Shown here in pieces: positions 8,582 through 16,619 of a stretch of DNA of 64,000 nt (its first letter is position 1; every line of letters begins with the position of its first letter). A program made the position numbers and the translations under genes. The stretch is taken from contig JAJYUZ010000001.1 of NCBI GenBank assembly GCA_021792255.1, forward strand, positions 248,001 to 312,000. The letters are read 5' to 3'. This DNA is from Thermoplasmata archaeon. Its GTDB lineage: Archaea > Thermoplasmatota > Thermoplasmata > Thermoplasmatales > GCA-001856825. Below the pieces are notes generated by a model that saw only the letters and a program-made list of their open reading frames with translations, was not told the origin of the DNA and did not search any database.

Positions 8582-8910
8582 TTATCCTAGATACAAACGT
8601 CCTAATTTACGCAATCAAAACGAAAATAGATCTGACCAAATTTATTGACGAGGAAATCGCAGTACCAACGTCCGCGATCAAAGAACTCGAGAAGTTATCC
8701 AAGAAAAATGCAGATGCAAAGTTGGCTTTGAAACTTGCCGAAAAATATAGGACAATCAAGGTCGAGTCTATAGGTGATGATGGAATAATAGAAGCTGCCG
8801 TAAAGTACGGTGGAAATGTCCTAACCAACGACAGGATACTCCAGAAGAGTCTGAAGGGAAAGAATATTAGAGTCACTGCAGTGACAAAGGGAATGGTCAG
8901 AAAATTATGA
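8578..8910 (+). CDS. PIN-domain ribonuclease, FCF1/Utp24-like
   Basis: A 110-residue stand-alone PIN domain. Acidic site residues are visible in ILDTNVLIYA at the N-terminus, the Glu in AIKELEKLS (about 39), and TNDRILQ (about 85). Archaeal single PIN proteins of this kind, near translation genes and without an antitoxin, are usually related to rRNA-processing FCF1/Utp24 rather than to VapC toxins. The TTG start overlaps the aIF2-beta stop and has GGTGA eight bases before it. Its stop overlaps the rbkR ATG. Context suggests an rRNA-related role, which is inferred. Confidence 0.85.
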   Translation: MIILDTNVLIYAIKTKIDLTKFIDEEIAVPTSAIKELEKLSKKNADAKLALKLAEKYRTIKVESIGDDGIIEAAVKYGGNVLTNDRILQKSLKGKNIRVTAVTKGMVRKL

Positions 8911-9563
8911 AGCCCGTGCTTCTAGACTTCCTCAAGAGCATAGCGCTCAATCATAAGGGGGGTAAGATGATTCTAAACACCTCGGAACTAGCCAAGGATC
9001 TCAATATTTCACAGCAATCCGTCTCGAGATATCTGATTTTGCTGGAGAAGGATGGTTACCTAGTAAGAAGAAGAATTGGAACTGGCGAAGAAGTCACAAT
9101 GACCCAAAAGACATACGATGAACTTAAGGGTCAGATGAACACGATCCAATATATTCTTGGCTCATCGAAGGACGTATTCGTCGAGGGAACGCTTTTCACA
9201 GGATTGGGAGAAGGTTCTTACTATATTTCGCGCGATGGCTATGTAAACAAGATAAAAGAATTCCTCAAATTCGTGCCATTTCCTGGCACCATGAATTTGA
9301 GGCTCACAGACGACTATTCTAGCTTCAATTCGATCATCAACAAGATTTCTGGATTTGACGTCGAACCGTTTGAGCAGGATGGAAGAAAATTCGGCGCGAT
9401 ACGACTCCTTAAAGCCACGATGTTTGGGAACAAAGTGGGTATCGTACTTCCCGAGAGGACGCACTATGAAAGGGTCCTTGAAATTATTTCACCCGACAAT
9501 CTGAGAGACAAGTTTGGACTTAAGGACGGAGACAAAGTTAGCCTGACCATCCATAAAGAGTGA
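8907..9563 (+). CDS. rbkR: Bifunctional riboflavin kinase / transcriptional regulator RbkR
   Basis: A 218-residue protein. An N-terminal winged-helix domain (TSELAKDLNISQQSVSRYL, about 25-43) is joined to the archaeal CTP-dependent riboflavin kinase domain (GLGEGSYYISRDGY, FVPFPGTMNLRL, LLKATMFGNKVGIVLPERTHY). The kinase makes FMN. In Euryarchaeota, including Thermoplasma, this fusion also acts as an FMN-sensing regulator of riboflavin genes. The ATG overlaps the PIN stop (ATGA). A likely target in this window is the GTP cyclohydrolase II gene at 27856-28575. Confidence 0.92.
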   Translation: MKPVLLDFLKSIALNHKGGKMILNTSELAKDLNISQQSVSRYLILLEKDGYLVRRRIGTGEEVTMTQKTYDELKGQMNTIQYILGSSKDVFVEGTLFTGLGEGSYYISRDGYVNKIKEFLKFVPFPGTMNLRLTDDYSSFNSIINKISGFDVEPFEQDGRKFGAIRLLKATMFGNKVGIVLPERTHYERVLEIISPDNLRDKFGLKDGDKVSLTIHKE

Positions 9564-9578
9564 CGGAATAATACAGAC

Positions 9579-10049
9579 CTACAGAATGCTGTCGCTTATT
9601 TCGTCCGTTTCCATCTCTCTCTCGCAGTAGTGGCATTTAAATGATAATGGATTCTTGGAAATGAGCGTGAAGGAAGGTTTTACGCTCCCCTCCATGTTGG
9701 AGATGCATCTGCCGTTACTGCACTTGAGTATTCCCGTAATAATGTCGGGAAGTTTGACCGTAAATTTCTTGATTGCTTCGTAGTCCTCTACGATCGTTAT
9801 CGTAGCCCCTTCTGCGATTAGTGCTATTTTGTTTAATTCTGAAGAGTCCAGGATCCTTTCCTCGATCTTGATCACGTCCTTGAGTCCCATTTTTTTGCTC
9901 TTTACGTGAATGGCTATACTTACTGTGATCCCGGGATCGCTGGAAATCTTTAGTATCTTCAGAACCTGGAAAGCTCTTCCCACCGGAATGTGATCTATGA
10001 CCGTCCCTCTCCTTATCTTTTCTACCTTCAACATTTTTTCTTCTGTCAT
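9579..10049 (-). CDS. pyrI: Aspartate carbamoyltransferase regulatory subunit
   Basis: PyrI, 156 residues, is the allosteric nucleotide-binding partner of PyrB in pyrimidine synthesis. The allosteric domain (KIRRGTVIDHIPVGRAFQVL) is followed by a zinc domain with four Cys in the usual places: LKCSNGRC (two Cys) and FKCHYC (two Cys). The ATG directly follows the pyrB stop, and its GGTGA ribosome site lies in the last pyrB codons. It converges with rbkR, with a 15-base gap. Confidence 0.95.
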   Translation of the reverse strand: MTEEKMLKVEKIRRGTVIDHIPVGRAFQVLKILKISSDPGITVSIAIHVKSKKMGLKDVIKIEERILDSSELNKIALIAEGATITIVEDYEAIKKFTVKLPDIITGILKCSNGRCISNMEGSVKPSFTLISKNPLSFKCHYCEREMETDEISDSIL

Positions 10050-10970
10050 CTAATCACCCCTTAATATCAGGTCCAGAATAGCCATTCTTACAGGTACTCC
10101 GTAGGATGCTTGCTTGAAGTATTTGGCCTGTGGAAGGTTGTCGACTTCTGACGGAATCTCGTCGACCCTTGGCAGGGGATGCATAACGATCAGATTCTTC
10201 CTTCCCCTCGATAGGAGAGAAGGCCTTATGACATAGATTCCGGCAACTTTCTTGTATTCTTCCAGATCCGGGAATCTCTCCTTTTGGATTCTCGTAACGT
10301 AAAGAACGTCTATGTCTTCAATCACCTCATCTAGGTTCTTTGTTTCCTTGACTGGTACCCTCTTCTCAATATCCTTCTTGATGTGTTTAGGAATTTTCAG
10401 TTCTTCCGGGGAGATAAAGTAGAGAGAGATATCGAACAAGGAGAGGGCTTTGCTGAGAGAGTGAACAGTTCTTCCATATTTTAAGTCGCCAACAAAACCA
10501 ATACCCTTGCCGCTTACGGGTCCCGATTCTTTCCATATTGTAAAAATATCCAAGATAGTCTGTGTTGGATGCTGCCCAGCACCATCTCCGGCATTTATCA
10601 CCGGCACGTCCGCAAACTCTGAGGCCAATCTTGCAGCCCCCTCAGAAGGGTGGCGAAGGACTATTGCATCTGAATAACCATTGACTATCCTGATTGTGTC
10701 CGAGAGCGTTTCACCCTTAGAGACAGAAGTACCCTCAAGAGCGCCAAATCCTAGAACTCTTGCCCCGAGTCTCATCGCAGCTGCTTCGAAGCTCAGTCTA
10801 GTCCTGGTACTCGGTTCGTAGAATAGGGTGGCAACGATTTTGTCCGAAAGCGGTTTCTCGGGATGGCCTGAGCTTGAGTATGGCAACATCTTATTCGCTC
10901 TGTCAATGACCTCCATAATCTCTTCAACATTTAGATCGCTAATAGAAACGATGTCTCGGTTAAGCCACAT
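10050..10970 (-). CDS. pyrB: Aspartate carbamoyltransferase catalytic subunit
   Basis: PyrB joins carbamoyl phosphate and Asp to N-carbamoyl-aspartate, the first committed pyrimidine step. The signature FYEPSTRTRLSFE (carbamoyl phosphate site) is near residue 50, HPTQTILD near 135 and HPLPRVDEI near 262. The length of 306 residues is standard. I chose ATG 10970 over the TTG one codon before, because it sits about 28 bases after the centre of the palindromic TATA box at 10994-11003. It forms the pyrBI operon with the next gene. Confidence 0.95.
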   Translation of the reverse strand: MWLNRDIVSISDLNVEEIMEVIDRANKMLPYSSSGHPEKPLSDKIVATLFYEPSTRTRLSFEAAAMRLGARVLGFGALEGTSVSKGETLSDTIRIVNGYSDAIVLRHPSEGAARLASEFADVPVINAGDGAGQHPTQTILDIFTIWKESGPVSGKGIGFVGDLKYGRTVHSLSKALSLFDISLYFISPEELKIPKHIKKDIEKRVPVKETKNLDEVIEDIDVLYVTRIQKERFPDLEEYKKVAGIYVIRPSLLSRGRKNLIVMHPLPRVDEIPSEVDNLPQAKYFKQASYGVPVRMAILDLILRGD

Positions 10971-10993
10971 CAATTATTGAACAACGCGCGTAA

Positions 10994-11003
10994 TAAATAT
11001 TTA
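10994..11003. promoter_or_regulatory. Palindromic TATA box shared by pyrB and the asparaginase gene
   Basis: TAAATATTTA is a perfect 10-base palindrome. Its centre is 28.5 bases from the pyrB ATG on the minus strand and 25.5 bases from the asparaginase ATG on the plus strand. Both fit leaderless transcription, so one box may recruit TBP for both directions. Confidence 0.55.
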
Positions 11004-11023
11004 TCCTTGATGCATTCAGGCCC

Positions 11024-11827
11024 ATGCGACAAATTATACTTCATGGAGGAGTCGGAAGTAGTAGCGATCTAAGTGCGCTTCTCGATAAATACGCATCATA
11101 TTCTATCAACTATGAGGATCCATTGGACGCGGTCGTGGCGGCAGTAAAGTACATGGAAGACGACCTAAATTTTAATGCAGGAACGGGATCAACAATGAGG
11201 TTGGACGGGAGTATTCAGATGGATGCTGCGGTCATGATCGATGGCAATTTCGGGTCCGTCATAAACATTGAATACGTTAAGAATCCGGTGCAGGTTGCAA
11301 GAGAGGTCATGGAGGGTACACCTCACGTTATTCTTTGTAGCGATGGAGCTACCAAATTTGCAAGAGAGAAAGGTCACCCACAATATGATCCTTCGACGGA
11401 TAAAGCTAAGAAAAGGTTGGAAGACGCAAGAAAGGTTGCGACTAAGGATCCCAGATTTTTCTATTCGAGTCCACTGTCTGTAGACACGGTGGGAGCAGTA
11501 GCAAACTTTGAAGGAAAGATAGCGGCAGCACTATCTACCGGAGGATCTAGTCCGATGATGAGAGGGAGGGTTGGCGACACACCAATTCCGGGTTCGGGCA
11601 TATTCGTGAAGGATGGATTTGGAATCGTCGCGACGGGAATCGGAGAGGAAATAATCAGGAGACAACTTTCATTTGCTCTATACTGTAAGAAAGAGAGGTT
11701 GGAAGACGAATGGAAGATCGTCGCTGCAAATTCTGAATTCTCATTAGGAGTTGTGGGGTTCAATGGTCAAAAACCATTCGTCCTTGCAAATAGATCAATG
11801 GCCCACGGCTTTGCGACGGTGGAGTAG
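11024..11827 (+). CDS. Plant-type (Ntn) L-asparaginase / isoaspartyl peptidase
   Basis: A 267-residue member of the N-terminal nucleophile asparaginase 2 family, which cleaves Asn or isoaspartyl dipeptides after self-processing. HGGVG at the N-terminus, FNAGTGSTMRLDG (about 48-60) and the processing site SVDTVGAVA are present. In that site the Thr would become the catalytic N-terminus. STGGSSPMMRGRVGD and ATGIGEEIIR follow, as in the family. It is somewhat shorter than bacterial and plant forms. ATG is leaderless, using the TATA box shared with pyrB. Confidence 0.9.
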   Translation: MRQIILHGGVGSSSDLSALLDKYASYSINYEDPLDAVVAAVKYMEDDLNFNAGTGSTMRLDGSIQMDAAVMIDGNFGSVINIEYVKNPVQVAREVMEGTPHVILCSDGATKFAREKGHPQYDPSTDKAKKRLEDARKVATKDPRFFYSSPLSVDTVGAVANFEGKIAAALSTGGSSPMMRGRVGDTPIPGSGIFVKDGFGIVATGIGEEIIRRQLSFALYCKKERLEDEWKIVAANSEFSLGVVGFNGQKPFVLANRSMAHGFATVE

Positions 11828-12150
11828 CGCTACGGGAGAGAGTCGGTGATTACCGAAGCCATTTGTCGTCAAGTTACCAGGATTAGACCATAACAAGTGT
11901 GGCCTCTGTCCATTCTAGATCTGGAAATTACCTCTCGCCCCAGACTTGTCTTCTCCAATTTGGAGAAGTAAATTCTTTTTTAATCCCATAGATTGCTTCG
12001 GCAATTTGAACTATATCTTTGCACAAGAAAGAACTCATCAGGGCAACTTCCGATGACAGCCGACATGCATCAAGGAGTAAAAATCACTACCACACAACAG
12101 GGGAATGCGGCAAAATCGTCTGGGAAGTGGGAATATCTAAATATCGAAAT
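11828..12150. other. Spacer before ftsZ with a 19-base inverted repeat
   Basis: No convincing gene is present. At 11950-11968 lies an inverted repeat with 9-base arms (CTTCTCCAA / TTGGAGAAG) around one base, followed by a T-run at 11975-11980. It could end the asparaginase transcript or bind a dimeric regulator. AT-rich sequence near 12133-12148 may hold the ftsZ TATA box. Confidence 0.45.
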
Positions 12151-12163
12151 AATTTGTCAAATT
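12151..12163. promoter_or_regulatory. 13-base palindrome just before ftsZ
   Basis: AATTTG-T-CAAATT is a perfect palindrome around a single base, 10 bases before the ftsZ ATG and thus near the expected transcription start. Its core TTTGTCAAA is identical to 7885-7893 in the motif cluster upstream of the RHH regulator. It is a candidate operator. Confidence 0.45.
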
Positions 12164-12173
12164 GGTAGTTAGC

Positions 12174-13166
12174 ATGCCAGATGATGAAACTTATCAAGAT
12201 ACGGATGCTGAGTTAATAGAAGTTCTAAAGGGCTTGAAGACGAGCATTAAGATTTTTGGCTGCGGCGGATCAGGATCAAATACAATTACCCGAATTATGG
12301 AAGAAGGTATACAGGGGGCAGATGTAATTGCGGCAAACACTGATGCCCAGCATCTTCTCTTGACCCAAGCCTCAAGGAAGATTCTGCTTGGGAGGAGGAC
12401 TACCAGAGGGTTAGGTGCAGGTGCCCTTCCACAGATAGGAGAAATGTCAGCAAGAGAGGCTGAAATAGACATCAACGAGGTCGTAGAGGGTTCGGACATA
12501 GTTTTTGTGACTGCTGGAATGGGAGGAGGGACAGGAACTGGATCAGCTCCCGTCGTTGCTGAATTGGCCAAGAACGCTGGTGCACTCGTTGTTTCGGTTG
12601 TGACCACGCCTTTCAAATCGGAAGGTGCGATGAGAAAGGAGAATGCGCTGTGGGGTCTGGAGAAACTGAAAGAGAAATCAGACACGATAGTGATCATTCC
12701 AAACGACAAACTCCTGGAAATAGTTCCTAGATTGCCTCTAAACGAAGCGTTCAGATTCGCAGACGAAATTTTGATGAAATCCATAAAGGGACTGACTGAA
12801 CTCGTCACGAAACCCGGACTCGTAAATCTGGATTTTAACGACTTGAAGACCGTCATGAAAGATGGCGGAACAGCAATGATAGGAATGGGACAGTCGGGTT
12901 CTCAGGATAGGGCACTTGAGGCGGCCAAGAAAGCGCTGACTTCTCCGCTCCTAGACCTAGAAGTCTCCACTGCTACTTCTGCCATAGTTTCGGTCACTGG
13001 AAGTTCAAATATGTCGGTAGAGGAAGCTCACACAATCCTGGATGAGATCAAGAAGAAGATAAACCCGAATGCGAGGATAATATGGGGAGCCAGAATAGAC
13101 GAGACTATGAAAAATGATATAAAGGTATTAGCCATACTGGTGGGAGCCAAAAACAAGTACGTTTAG
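12174..13166 (+). CDS. ftsZ: Cell division protein FtsZ
   Basis: FtsZ is the tubulin-like GTPase of the division ring. The 330 residues have the GTP-binding loop FGCGGSGSN (about 28-36), NTDAQHLL, GGGTGTGSAPVVAE (about 117-130), and the T7 loop NLDFNDLKTVM that completes the active site of the next subunit. The C-terminal domain is complete (MIGMGQSGS, then the WGARID strand). I chose ATG 12174, since the frame could begin at a TTG at 12162 that falls in the palindrome. It heads the ftsZ-secE-spt5-L11-L1-L10-L12 cluster found in many Euryarchaeota. Confidence 0.96.
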   Translation: MPDDETYQDTDAELIEVLKGLKTSIKIFGCGGSGSNTITRIMEEGIQGADVIAANTDAQHLLLTQASRKILLGRRTTRGLGAGALPQIGEMSAREAEIDINEVVEGSDIVFVTAGMGGGTGTGSAPVVAELAKNAGALVVSVVTTPFKSEGAMRKENALWGLEKLKEKSDTIVIIPNDKLLEIVPRLPLNEAFRFADEILMKSIKGLTELVTKPGLVNLDFNDLKTVMKDGGTAMIGMGQSGSQDRALEAAKKALTSPLLDLEVSTATSAIVSVTGSSNMSVEEAHTILDEIKKKINPNARIIWGARIDETMKNDIKVLAILVGAKNKYV

Positions 13167-13178
13167 AGGTAGCCCCAT

Positions 13179-13403
13179 ATGGTTGACATGGATGATAGGA
13201 TTGAAGGCATAGAGGACTCTATTACTGATCGAGTCAAGAGAATCGGGAGAGGAAAGTATTCAAGAATACTTAAAATGGCCAAGAAACCTACGAGAGATGA
13301 GTTCGGAAGGTCGTCACTGATTACCGGTGTCGGAATCATCATTATAGGTGGAGCTGGCTTCATAATATATCTTCTGATGAACGTTATATTCAAGGTGCCG
13401 TGA
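13179..13403 (+). CDS. secE: Protein translocase subunit SecE (Sec61 gamma)
   Basis: A 74-residue single-span membrane protein. An amphipathic N-terminal helix (MAKKPTRDEFGRSS, about 36-49) lies on the membrane, then one transmembrane helix runs from about 50 to 70. That is the expected build of archaeal Sec61 gamma, which clamps SecY. GAGGT at 13166-13170 serves as ribosome site. A second Met three codons downstream is a possible alternative start. Confidence 0.9.
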   Translation: MVDMDDRIEGIEDSITDRVKRIGRGKYSRILKMAKKPTRDEFGRSSLITGVGIIIIGGAGFIIYLLMNVIFKVP

Positions 13404-13404
13404 A

Positions 13405-14220
13405 ATGGTAAAATGGACTATTGACGGCAAAGATTCTGAAGTGGGAACAAACAAGAAGGTCCTCTTCAATCTTGTCATTGAAAATGACGAATCAAGCGAA
13501 AAAGAGGGAGTCTTTGAACTGACTCTGGATATTCACGAGCAAAAGGAAGAAATTGAGTGGTTTCTGATCGAGGAGCAAAAGAGAGGTAAACAGATCGCAA
13601 TATCTCCCAAGAACCAGGATGTGTTGAAGGTACAATACAAGCTTAAACCCAAGGCATCCACAATTCATCCGCTATCGGTGGAAACCCCGAAGGGTGGAGA
13701 GATAGGAGATTATGTCACAGTAGTTCTGAAATCGGATGGAGTTCCCAGCAATTTATTTTCAATCAAGGTAAAACAGACTATCATAGTAGTCAAGACCACC
13801 ATCGGTCAAGAGGTAAAGATTGCACGGGACATAGGAATGAAAGCGAAGATCGAAAACCAGGACTATCTATTTTCTATTCTAGTTCCTCCGGAGGTCAAGG
13901 GATACATTTTCATAGAGACTCTGTACCCTGACAGGACGATGGGCCTGCTCAGAACAGTAAGAGGTGCAAGGAACATGATAGCAGGTGAAGTTCAGCTTTC
14001 AGAAATACAGGATTATTTGGTCTCAAAACCAGCAGTCGATTCACTGGGAGTTGGGAATTTTGTGGAAGTCACTGAAGGTCCATTCAAGGGTGAAAAGGCC
14101 AGGATTACCCACGTTGATGCTCAAAAAGACGAGATCACGCTCGAACTACAGAACGCGATCGTACCCATACCGCTGACCGTCAAGGCGGATTCAGTCAAAT
14201 TATTGGAAAAAGAGGTCTAA
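13405..14220 (+). CDS. spt5: Transcription elongation factor Spt5 with a long N-terminal extension
   Basis: Spt5/NusG binds the RNA polymerase clamp, raises processivity and links to the ribosome. Of 271 residues, about 125 to the end form the standard archaeal protein: an NGN domain (IIVVKTTIGQEVKIARDI, then GYIFIETLYPDRTM) and a KOW motif (VGNFVEVTEGPFKGEKARI, near 217). The first 120 or so residues are extra, beta-rich and look like an Ig-type or CARDB-like fold. Normal archaeal Spt5 has about 150 residues. The gene follows secE by one base, as usual. Confidence 0.92.
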   Translation: MVKWTIDGKDSEVGTNKKVLFNLVIENDESSEKEGVFELTLDIHEQKEEIEWFLIEEQKRGKQIAISPKNQDVLKVQYKLKPKASTIHPLSVETPKGGEIGDYVTVVLKSDGVPSNLFSIKVKQTIIVVKTTIGQEVKIARDIGMKAKIENQDYLFSILVPPEVKGYIFIETLYPDRTMGLLRTVRGARNMIAGEVQLSEIQDYLVSKPAVDSLGVGNFVEVTEGPFKGEKARITHVDAQKDEITLELQNAIVPIPLTVKADSVKLLEKEV

Positions 14221-14223
14221 AAT

Positions 14224-14691
14224 ATGCCGCAGGAAATATCAATTATGGTTGAAGGAGGAAAGGCAACAGCTGGACCTCCTCTTGGACCAGCCCTTGGACC
14301 GATGGGAATAAACATCGGCCTCGTGCTGAAGGAAATAAACGACAAGACGAAATTGTTCTCTGGAATGCAGGTTCCCGTCAAGGTCACCGTTGATTCAGAG
14401 ACGAAAAAATTCGAAATTTCGGTGGGCAAGCCACCCGTTTCCGCTCTACTCAAGAAGGAACTCGGAATAGAGACGGCCACCGGAGCTTCCAAAACGAAGC
14501 TGTCCGGAGACCTGAAGTTGAGTCAGATAAAGAAAGTGGCGGAGATGAAAATTGACAACATGAACGCCGCTTCGATCAAATCGGCTATAATGGAAGTACT
14601 TGGCACTTGCGTGTCAATGGGAATAACCGTGGATGGTAAGGACCCCAGGGAAACACAAAAACTTATTAAAGATGGGTCCATCGCTGTCTAG
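14224..14691 (+). CDS. rpl11: Large subunit ribosomal protein L11 (uL11)
   Basis: L11 forms the base of the ribosomal stalk and binds 23S rRNA at the GTPase centre. The 155 residues carry the N-terminal signature GGKATAGPPLGPALGPMGIN (about 11-30) and the C-terminal rRNA-binding domain with IKKVAEMK and EVLGTCVSMGITVDG. GAGGT in the end of spt5 lies just before the ATG. L11, L1, L10 and L12 follow in the standard archaeal order. Confidence 0.97.
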   Translation: MPQEISIMVEGGKATAGPPLGPALGPMGINIGLVLKEINDKTKLFSGMQVPVKVTVDSETKKFEISVGKPPVSALLKKELGIETATGASKTKLSGDLKLSQIKKVAEMKIDNMNAASIKSAIMEVLGTCVSMGITVDGKDPRETQKLIKDGSIAV

Positions 14692-14735
14692 AGTAGAAGA
14701 GCAAACTTGCTCGCATCACTACTCTGGTGAATCCA

Positions 14736-15380
14736 ATGGATAGCGAAACTTTGAAGAAGAGCTTGGAAGAGGCAATAAGCAAGTCTCCCAAGAGAAATTT
14801 TGGTGAGTCTGTCGACCTTGCGGTTAACCTCAAGGACGTCGATTTATCAAACCCGAAAAACAGAATAAACGAAGAAATTATACTGCCGAATGGAAGAGGA
14901 AAGAAAGTCAAGATCGGCCTCATATCTGGTAACGAAATGGCTTCTAAGGCCAAAGGTGCGGCTGACAAGTTCATTTCTGCGGAAGAACTTGACAAGATGT
15001 CGGATGACAAAAGGGCAACGAAGAAAATGGTCAACGACGTTGACTTCTTCATCGCCGAAGTAGCCCTTATGCCAAGAGTCGGTAAGATACTCGGTGGAAT
15101 CATGGGACCAAGAGGGAAAATGCCAAGGCCTCTTCCGTCCAACGTTGATCCCGTTCCAGTAATCAACAATTTAAGAAAGACTGTAAAGGCAAGGAGCAAG
15201 GAAAAACCAGTAGTTCACATTGCAATAGGTACCAAGGATATGGAAATAGAAAAGATAACTCAGAATGGACTCGAAGTACTCAAAAGAATCGAATCCAAAC
15301 TCGAGAAGGGAGAGGACAGTATCAGGACAGTCTACGTCAAGACATCGATGGGGCCAGCAGTAAAGGTAGAGGTGAAGTAG
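14736..15380 (+). CDS. rpl1: Large subunit ribosomal protein L1 (uL1)
   Basis: L1 binds the mobile L1 stalk of 23S rRNA and in methanogens also represses its own mRNA. The 214 residues include the two-domain core with PLPSNVDPVPVINNL and KEKPVVHIAIGT. I chose ATG 14736, because GGTGA at 14726-14730 is spaced five bases before it. The frame also opens at GTG 14727, which is inside that ribosome site. The 44-base leader after L11 contains the short inverted repeat GAGCAA/TTGCTC, which might relate to L1 autoregulation; that is speculative. Confidence 0.96.
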   Translation: MDSETLKKSLEEAISKSPKRNFGESVDLAVNLKDVDLSNPKNRINEEIILPNGRGKKVKIGLISGNEMASKAKGAADKFISAEELDKMSDDKRATKKMVNDVDFFIAEVALMPRVGKILGGIMGPRGKMPRPLPSNVDPVPVINNLRKTVKARSKEKPVVHIAIGTKDMEIEKITQNGLEVLKRIESKLEKGEDSIRTVYVKTSMGPAVKVEVK

Positions 15381-16235
15381 ATGAAGGAAAACAGGTTTTC
15401 CGAACCAAAGGACGTGGCAATAAAGTCGCTCTCCGAGGACATCAAGAATTCAAAATCAATCGCCCTCGTCGGTATAGATAGGGTTCCGGGAAAACAGTTC
15501 CAGGAGATAAGAAAGTCCCTGAGGGGGAAGGCAAAGATAAAGGTAGTAAAGAAGACGCTCCTCAAGAGGGCATTTGATGGAATGAACAATGAAACGATCA
15601 GAGGTATGGAGAATTACATGGATGGCCCTGTGGCTGCGATATTCTCGAAGGAGAATCCTTTCCGACTCTTCAAGGAGATAGAAGCGAGCAGGACTAAAGC
15701 ACCAGCCAAGGGAGGAGAGATTGCACCAGAAGACATTATCCTTGAGGCTAAACCAACAAATCTGAAACCTGGACCGGTGGTCGGTGAGCTTCAAAAGGCT
15801 GGAATACCGGCATCAATTGACCAGGGAAGAGTAGTCATTCGAAAGGAGACCGTTCTCGTCAAAAAAGGGGACAAGATATCCAAGGAAAAGGCAATCGCCC
15901 TCTCGAAACTCGAGATTCTCCCACTGGAGATAGGTCTCGATTTCAGGGCAGCCTATGAGGATGGAATCGTCTTTGACAAGAGTATTTTGGGTTCCTCGAC
16001 ACAGAATTTCCTGAACAAGCTGTCTTCCGGACATTCGAGGGCTATAGCGCTTTCGATTCATTTAAACTACTACAACGGGGAAACCACTCCCATCTTCCTG
16101 TCGAATGCGTACAGACATGCGATCGCACTCAGCGTGGCAGCATCCTATCCAACTAAAGATAGCATCCGACTGCTATTAGCCAGAGGAAACTCTATTGCAG
16201 TCTCACTTGAAGGCAAAGTTTCGAAGGAGGCATAG
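15381..16235 (+). CDS. rpl10: Large subunit ribosomal protein L10 (uL10, P0)
   Basis: P0 anchors L12 dimers in the stalk. The 284 residues show the rRNA-binding domain (FQEIRKSLRGKAKIKVVKKTLLKRA) at the N-terminus, then the archaeal insertion (KPTNLKPGPVVGELQKAGI, KGDKISKEKA). Helical L12-binding segments come at the end. The C-terminus lacks the usual long acidic tail, so it is a little shorter than many archaeal P0 proteins. The ATG abuts the L1 stop, with GGTGA inside the L1 end. Confidence 0.96.
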   Translation: MKENRFSEPKDVAIKSLSEDIKNSKSIALVGIDRVPGKQFQEIRKSLRGKAKIKVVKKTLLKRAFDGMNNETIRGMENYMDGPVAAIFSKENPFRLFKEIEASRTKAPAKGGEIAPEDIILEAKPTNLKPGPVVGELQKAGIPASIDQGRVVIRKETVLVKKGDKISKEKAIALSKLEILPLEIGLDFRAAYEDGIVFDKSILGSSTQNFLNKLSSGHSRAIALSIHLNYYNGETTPIFLSNAYRHAIALSVAASYPTKDSIRLLLARGNSIAVSLEGKVSKEA

Positions 16236-16288
16236 AAAATGTTTAAGACACTTAGTTTATTATGTGGGAGTAATTAGGGGTGAAAAGT

Positions 16289-16594
16289 ATGGAATACATA
16301 TACAGCGCACTGATATTGAACTCAGTTGGAAAACCCGTCACTGAAGATGGCATAACAGAGATACTTAAGGCGGCTGGAGTTACACCTGACCCAGCCAGAG
16401 TGAAGAGTCTCGTGTCTTCACTAGAAGGAGTAAACATAGAAGAAGCAATTAAGTCATCTATGGTAGCTGCTCAGCCGGCAGCACAAGCGGAACCTCAGAA
16501 GAAGGAAGAGAAGAAGGAAGAGAAAAAAGAGGAAAAGAAAGAAGATAAAAGCGAGGAAGAAGCTGTCGCTGGACTCGGTGCCCTGTTCGGGTAG
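16289..16594 (+). CDS. rpl12: Ribosomal protein L12 (P1, stalk)
   Basis: An archaeal P1-type stalk protein of 101 residues. It has a helical dimerisation/L10-binding N-domain ([20 protein letters not shown]), then an Ala- and Lys/Glu-rich hinge (about 68-90), ending in the conserved GLGALFG that recruits translation GTPases. I chose ATG 16289, with GGTGA five bases before it, over GTG 16280. It closes the cluster and is followed by a hairpin with a T-rich tail. Confidence 0.96.
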   Translation: MEYIYSALILNSVGKPVTEDGITEILKAAGVTPDPARVKSLVSSLEGVNIEEAIKSSMVAAQPAAQAEPQKKEEKKEEKKEEKKEDKSEEEAVAGLGALFG

Positions 16595-16619
16595 ATTGAT
16601 CGATGAGTCCGCGATCAAT
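16595..16619 (+). terminator. Hairpin with T-rich tail after L12
   Basis: ATTGATCG (16595-16602) and CGATCAAT (16612-16619) pair perfectly over eight bases around a nine-base loop. AATTTTATTTCTTCTATTTT follows. It begins directly after the L12 stop. It looks like the end of the ribosomal transcript, though the ORF at 16603 begins inside the loop. Confidence 0.55.

Noticed and set aside
8578..8910. PIN gene as a VapC toxin
   Set aside because: There is no antitoxin beside it. It is translationally coupled to aIF2-beta and rbkR, and its sequence is closer to FCF1/Utp24-like PIN proteins.
12053..12172. A 39-codon ORF ending just before the ftsZ start
   Set aside because: Its product looks random and it runs through the likely ftsZ TATA region and the palindrome, so it is probably not translated.
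12194..12856. A 220-codon minus-strand frame inside ftsZ
   Set aside because: It is the reverse frame of a well conserved ftsZ and has no recognisable domain.
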